The translations under genes and the position numbers were made by a program. DNA of 64,000 nt from contig CP097899.1 of assembly GCA_023639215.1 (NCBI GenBank), positions 1,556,501-1,620,500 on the forward strand, written 5' to 3'. Below, one piece after another: positions 60,684 to 64,000 of the stretch. Under the pieces are notes generated by a model. The model was not told the DNA's origin and ran no database searches. It worked only from the letters and a program-made list of their open reading frames with translations. This DNA is from Candidatus Pristimantibacillus lignocellulolyticus (lineage in GTDB: Bacteria > Bacillota > Bacilli > Paenibacillales > Paenibacillaceae). Within the stretch, counting starts at the first letter, position 1, and each line of letters opens with the position of its first letter.

Positions 60684-62441
60684 TTACAATAATGCGCGCC
60701 AGCTGCCTATATCCGTAATATCTACCGCATCCTCAGTGGCATACTCTTCACATAAAAAGCCTGATACTTCTGTACCGTCTTCTAGTTCTACCTTACCAAT
60801 ACCTAATGGAGCAGGAATCATCGCGGCAAATGAACCAAAACTATGCAATGGCATATTCCATATTTCTACTGAAATTGTGCCACCTTGATCATTAACCTTA
60901 ATTAATCCAGGCTTACTAGGTGTTGTATTCAATTTATAAAATTTATATTTGTTTGCTGTTTTCGTTTCCTTCAAAAATGTTGCCCCACATTGCTGCATCT
61001 GCACCTCAAGTGGCAAACCACGCATATGAAGTCCACATACCGCTACTGGAATTGATGCTACTTCTCGCAATGGTTCTGTTGTAGGTTGTGATACTACATT
61101 AGTGAAACGTTTAGCGAGCTCAAATAATGCACCCTCCAACTGAGGTAGTGAAAACATGGTAATACCAAATGGTAATTTATCACCTGCATCAACAGAAGGA
61201 ATTGCAATTGCGGCTAAATCAAGTAAATTACAATGATTTGTATATAAGCCAAGCTTACTATTATAAGCAATTGGCTCCTCACGTAATTGAGCACGAGAGA
61301 ATGTTCCCCCAATTGTCGGTAAAATCATTACTCGATCAACTAGCTTTTTACGTGCTTCGAGTTTCATTGCTTGTATCTGATGTTGCGCTTGGAATACGGA
61401 AGAGCCTCTATATTGTGCCGCCTTACCTGACTGCAGAATTTCACTTGTAACAGGAAGTGTACTATTCGGATGAGCTTCTATAAAGCTACCTAGCGCTGCC
61501 CAGCGCTCTTCAACAAAAGGACCATCATATAGTAATCTAGCAGCTTCTTGAAATAATTGAAGATCAATATACTCTACCGGTAATTGTAGTTGATCAATAT
61601 ATTGTAATGAAGCTTTCCATGCTTGACAATATTGCTCAGCGTAATCACCAAAGAACTCAAGTTCCGATGAAGGTAATAAAACCTTGGTTGGCAGCATAGC
61701 AACAGGTACTCCGCGGTCTCTTGACCAAGGATCCTGTTCATCTATCCCCCTTACGCACTGATCAATAATATGAATATCCTCAACATTCCAAGCAAATACT
61801 GATACGCAATCAATACTATTACAAGCTGGTACGACGCCTTTCAGCGGCCATGAACCTACACTTGGCTTGAAACCAATAAGTCCATTCAATGATGCTGGCA
61901 CACGACCTGAACCTGCAGTATCAGTGCCTAATGAAAATGCAGCATGTCCACGTGCAACTGCTACAGCAGATCCAGAGCTCGAACCACCACTAATAAGTTC
62001 TGGTTGTAGGGCATTGTGAACTTCTCCATATGGACTACGTACGCCAACTAATCCTGTAGCAAATTGATCTAAATTGCTTTTTCCAATTGGAATAGCACCC
62101 GCTTTAATAAGTCTTTCTACTACTGTCGCATGTTTTGTAGGCATATATTCATAATCTGGACAAGCAGCGGTTGTCGGAACATTCGCCCAATCTATATTAT
62201 CTTTAATTGCAAATGGTATACCCCACAATGGATAATCATCAGGTGACATAGTAGATAATCGTTCAAGATAAGGACGGATGCGTTCCATACGAGGTGGCGT
62301 TATCCAAATATTCATATCTTGATCGGCTTCTGATCGCTCTATAATATGCTCAATGACTTGCCTAGGCGTCAGTGCACCTTTCAAATAGTTATCTCTCAAT
62401 GTTGGTATTGTTAATCTGTCTAATAGATACTCTTGTGACAT
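60684..62441 (-). CDS. atzF: Allophanate hydrolase (AtzF type)
   Basis: Start ATG 62441 (GGAGGG 5 nt upstream), about 585 residues. Amidase-signature domain with triad K80 (FAIKDN), S154 (GGSSSGS) and S178 (GTDTAGSGRVPAS), the spacing of malonamidase-type enzymes. The C-terminal domain (about 460-585: VAVCGLHMRGLPLEVQM to GSFAAMIPAPLGIGKVELED) is the one that separates allophanate hydrolases from ordinary amidases and completes decarboxylation. It turns allophanate into ammonia and CO2. It has no fused urea carboxylase, so allophanate must come from another source such as biuret. Confidence 0.9.
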   Translation of the reverse strand: MSQEYLLDRLTIPTLRDNYLKGALTPRQVIEHIIERSEADQDMNIWITPPRMERIRPYLERLSTMSPDDYPLWGIPFAIKDNIDWANVPTTAACPDYEYMPTKHATVVERLIKAGAIPIGKSNLDQFATGLVGVRSPYGEVHNALQPELISGGSSSGSAVAVARGHAAFSLGTDTAGSGRVPASLNGLIGFKPSVGSWPLKGVVPACNSIDCVSVFAWNVEDIHIIDQCVRGIDEQDPWSRDRGVPVAMLPTKVLLPSSELEFFGDYAEQYCQAWKASLQYIDQLQLPVEYIDLQLFQEAARLLYDGPFVEERWAALGSFIEAHPNSTLPVTSEILQSGKAAQYRGSSVFQAQHQIQAMKLEARKKLVDRVMILPTIGGTFSRAQLREEPIAYNSKLGLYTNHCNLLDLAAIAIPSVDAGDKLPFGITMFSLPQLEGALFELAKRFTNVVSQPTTEPLREVASIPVAVCGLHMRGLPLEVQMQQCGATFLKETKTANKYKFYKLNTTPSKPGLIKVNDQGGTISVEIWNMPLHSFGSFAAMIPAPLGIGKVELEDGTEVSGFLCEEYATEDAVDITDIGSWRALL

Positions 62442-62469
62442 ATGCACCCTCCACCTTTCATTTCTTTTT

Positions 62470-63162
62470 TTATTTTTGTATCATTGTTTTTAAGGTTTCA
62501 ATAATATGTTCAGAACTAGATACACTTCCGAATACTCCACCTTGCATCGTAACCATCTTTAATGCAGCTAAGTGATTATCAAAGTCAGTTGCTCCTGTAC
62601 AATCTTCAACAATTAGACATTCATAACCACGATCATTCGCTTCACGCATCGTTGTATGGACACATACATCGGTTGTAATTCCAGTTAGAATAATATTTTC
62701 AATTCGTCTATTACGCAAAATGAGATCGAGATCAGTACCGTAGAAGCTACCTTTGCCTGGCTTATCAATAATTAATTCACCCTCAACTGGGTAGAGCTCT
62801 TTAATAATATCCCAACCTTGTTCTCCTCGAACTAGAATTCGACCAGCAGGACCAGCTGAACCAATTTCCGCTCCAATTTGAGCACTTCTCCAACGCTTAT
62901 TATTAGGAAGATCAGACAAATCTGGCTTATGTCCTTCTCTTGTATGAATCACAGTAAATTGAGGGATCTGACGAACAATATCAAGTAATTGTTTGATAGG
63001 TTCAATGGCACGTCTAGTTAATGATAGATCATATCCCATACGATCTACATAACCGCCAACTCCACAAAAATCGGTTTGCATATCAATAATAATTAATGCA
63101 GTATTATCAGCTCTTAAGTTTCCGTTATATGGATAATTATATGGATTTGCTTGAATATACAT
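62470..63162 (-). CDS. biuH: Biuret amidohydrolase-like cysteine hydrolase (BiuH type)
   Basis: 230 residues, TTGAGG ribosome site. Triad D27 (LIIIDMQTDFC), K134 (IIDKPGKGSFY) and C167 (GITTDVCVHTTMREANDRGY). The pattern PYPYNG-like N-terminus (here NPYNYPYNGNLRADNTA), GYVDRMGYDLSL, IEPIKQLL, HTREGHKPDLSDLPNNKRWRS, GWDIIKELYP and KMVTMQGGVFGSVS agrees closely with the characterised Rhizobium biuret hydrolase as I remember it. It cleaves biuret to allophanate and ammonia. The next gene, allophanate hydrolase, uses that product. This supports the call by context. Confidence 0.85.
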   Translation of the reverse strand: MYIQANPYNYPYNGNLRADNTALIIIDMQTDFCGVGGYVDRMGYDLSLTRRAIEPIKQLLDIVRQIPQFTVIHTREGHKPDLSDLPNNKRWRSAQIGAEIGSAGPAGRILVRGEQGWDIIKELYPVEGELIIDKPGKGSFYGTDLDLILRNRRIENIILTGITTDVCVHTTMREANDRGYECLIVEDCTGATDFDNHLAALKMVTMQGGVFGSVSSSEHIIETLKTMIQK

Positions 63163-63196
63163 AAAAACACCTCAACTTTTCGCTTTTATATTGCTT

Positions 63197-63213
63197 TGTT
63201 ACATTATATAACA
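63197..63213. promoter_or_regulatory. GlnR/TnrA-type box overlapping the biuH promoter
   Basis: TGTTACATTATATAACA is an exact palindromic match to TGTNA-N7-TNACA. On the minus strand it contains TATAAT (63208-63203), so it covers the likely -10 box 35-51 nt before the biuH start. Direct repression by GlnR or TnrA under nitrogen plenty would fit. Confidence 0.55.
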
Positions 63214-63359
63214 TGAAATATAAATATACATTGTGAATGAATCACAATATTTTTAGATAATCTTCATGATTCACTAACAATCTTCACTCACTTAGCGACA
63301 TTAACCTCACTTGTAATGTCATATTTATTGCAACTTTCACTTTCTCATGCATAGTAAAA

Positions 63360-63397
63360 ACGTCTTATCATGTGGCCAAGACCAGTTAATAAGACGT
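63360..63397 (-). terminator. Terminator of ybaK
   Basis: Stem acgtcttat/ataagacgt around a 20-nt loop with ggcc inside, and ttttta on the minus strand after it. Confidence 0.65.
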
Positions 63398-63422
63398 ATC
63401 ATAGGTATATATTCTATTCACT

Positions 63423-63896
63423 TTAATTTACTGTAATATCTGCTAACTCTAACTTAATAACTTGGGCTAGATCAGTAATCGAAAGTTCAACTTGATACCC
63501 AATTTTACCTGCACTGCATATAACCGTATCAAAATGATTAGCAGAAACATCAATAACAGTCATTAATCCCTTCTTCATCCCAATCGGGGAGCAACCTCCA
63601 TGTACATAACCAGTTAGAGTCAGCAAATCTTTTGACTTCAGCATCTCTATTGATTTCTCTCCTACACTTACTGCAGCCTTCTTTAGATCAAGCTCTTTTG
63701 CAACAGGAATCATAAATACATAATTCCGTTTAGATTTTCCAGTCGTCACTAATGTTTTAAATACCTGATCCGGATTTTCTCCTAATATTACAGCTACCTC
63801 TATCCCGCTAATAGCATCCGTATCTGCATAAGTGTAATGGTTATAATGTATTTTTCGTTGATCAAGTATTCGCATTACATTTGTTTTATACTCCAT
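63423..63896 (-). CDS. ybaK: Cys-tRNA(Pro)/Cys-tRNA(Cys) deacylase YbaK
   Basis: 157 residues. The YbaK/EbsC fold with VFKTLVTTGKSKRNYVFMIP, the catalytic Lys near residue 45, and YVHGGCSPIGMKK. It removes cysteine wrongly attached to tRNA(Pro). A typical single-gene unit. Beyond its start, 63897-64000 has nothing I can assign. Confidence 0.92.
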   Translation of the reverse strand: MEYKTNVMRILDQRKIHYNHYTYADTDAISGIEVAVILGENPDQVFKTLVTTGKSKRNYVFMIPVAKELDLKKAAVSVGEKSIEMLKSKDLLTLTGYVHGGCSPIGMKKGLMTVIDVSANHFDTVICSAGKIGYQVELSITDLAQVIKLELADITVN

Positions 63897-64000
63897 GACT
63901 TAACCTCGCTTACTATATTTTTACCAACAATGATAGCATAGTTGTAGGAGACACTGCATACTAGCGTTTATATCCCATCCATTTGCAACTATACAATGAT

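Overview
The window is chromosomal DNA from a low-GC, spore-forming Firmicute of the order Bacillales, most likely Paenibacillaceae. The evidence is the spo0M gene, the walR-walK-yycH-yycI-walJ-htrA-rlmH block, and the purA-dnaC-rplI-gdpP-yybS and rpsF-ssb blocks that sit near the replication origin in this order. No rRNA, tRNA or CRISPR array was seen.

Accessory part, about 0.5-15.9 kb. Left of rlmH lies a mosaic of unrelated genes: an orphan hybrid sensor kinase, an APH-fold kinase, a GNAT enzyme, a CD3324-type HTH protein, a YdeI/OmpD-like protein, an epoxide-hydrolase-like enzyme with a divergent WYL regulator, and a probable defence operon (OLD-type ATPase/TOPRIM nuclease, Mrr-like nuclease, unknown protein) with a DUF3841-like neighbour. 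The blocks are separated by a short repeat in one orientation. On the minus strand it reads GAACCGTATCATAAGTAGGG, with small variations, and it is a copy of the 3' end of rlmH (residues GEPYHK plus stop). Four good copies (2.1, 5.9, 8.3 and 11.3 kb), one degenerate copy (15.8 kb) and the rlmH end itself (15.9 kb) form an array. This matches the logic of staphylococcal SCC cassettes, which insert at the 3' end of rlmH (orfX). No recombinase gene is in the window. This rlmH-anchored cassette array is the main discovery candidate.

Core part, 15.9-38.5 kb. From right to left on the minus strand run yybS-gdpP-rplI, dnaC, purA, an M23/LysM/G5 cell-wall peptidase, the WalRK cell-wall stress system with its accessory genes, and rlmH. 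A KtrAB-type potassium uptake pair and a SulP transporter sit between yybS and rpsR, so a c-di-AMP phosphodiesterase and a likely c-di-AMP target are neighbours.

Menaquinone part, 38.7-48.0 kb. menF-menD-menH-menB-menE-menC (minus) and menA plus a MenI-like thioesterase (plus) form a nearly complete cluster. It lies between ssb and rpsR, which are normally adjacent in an rpsF-ssb-rpsR operon.

Nitrogen part, 52.8-63.2 kb. A biuret-hydrolase-like enzyme and allophanate hydrolase form one operon. A BMP-type ABC importer, a cupin, a second isochorismatase-fold hydrolase and a PucR regulator form a second unit. Both upstream regions contain a perfect match to the GlnR/TnrA consensus (TGTNA-N7-TNACA) and share the string TTTCATGTTATATAAT. 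Together they look like a nitrogen-controlled pathway that imports a ureide (biuret, triuret or similar) and degrades it to ammonia and CO2.

Non-coding structure. Two repeat families occupy intergenic regions of the core. One is a 150-210 bp imperfect palindrome whose ends differ between copies but pair within each copy. The other is a 65-bp unit arranged as ABAB between yycH and yycI, with a relative between menD and menF.
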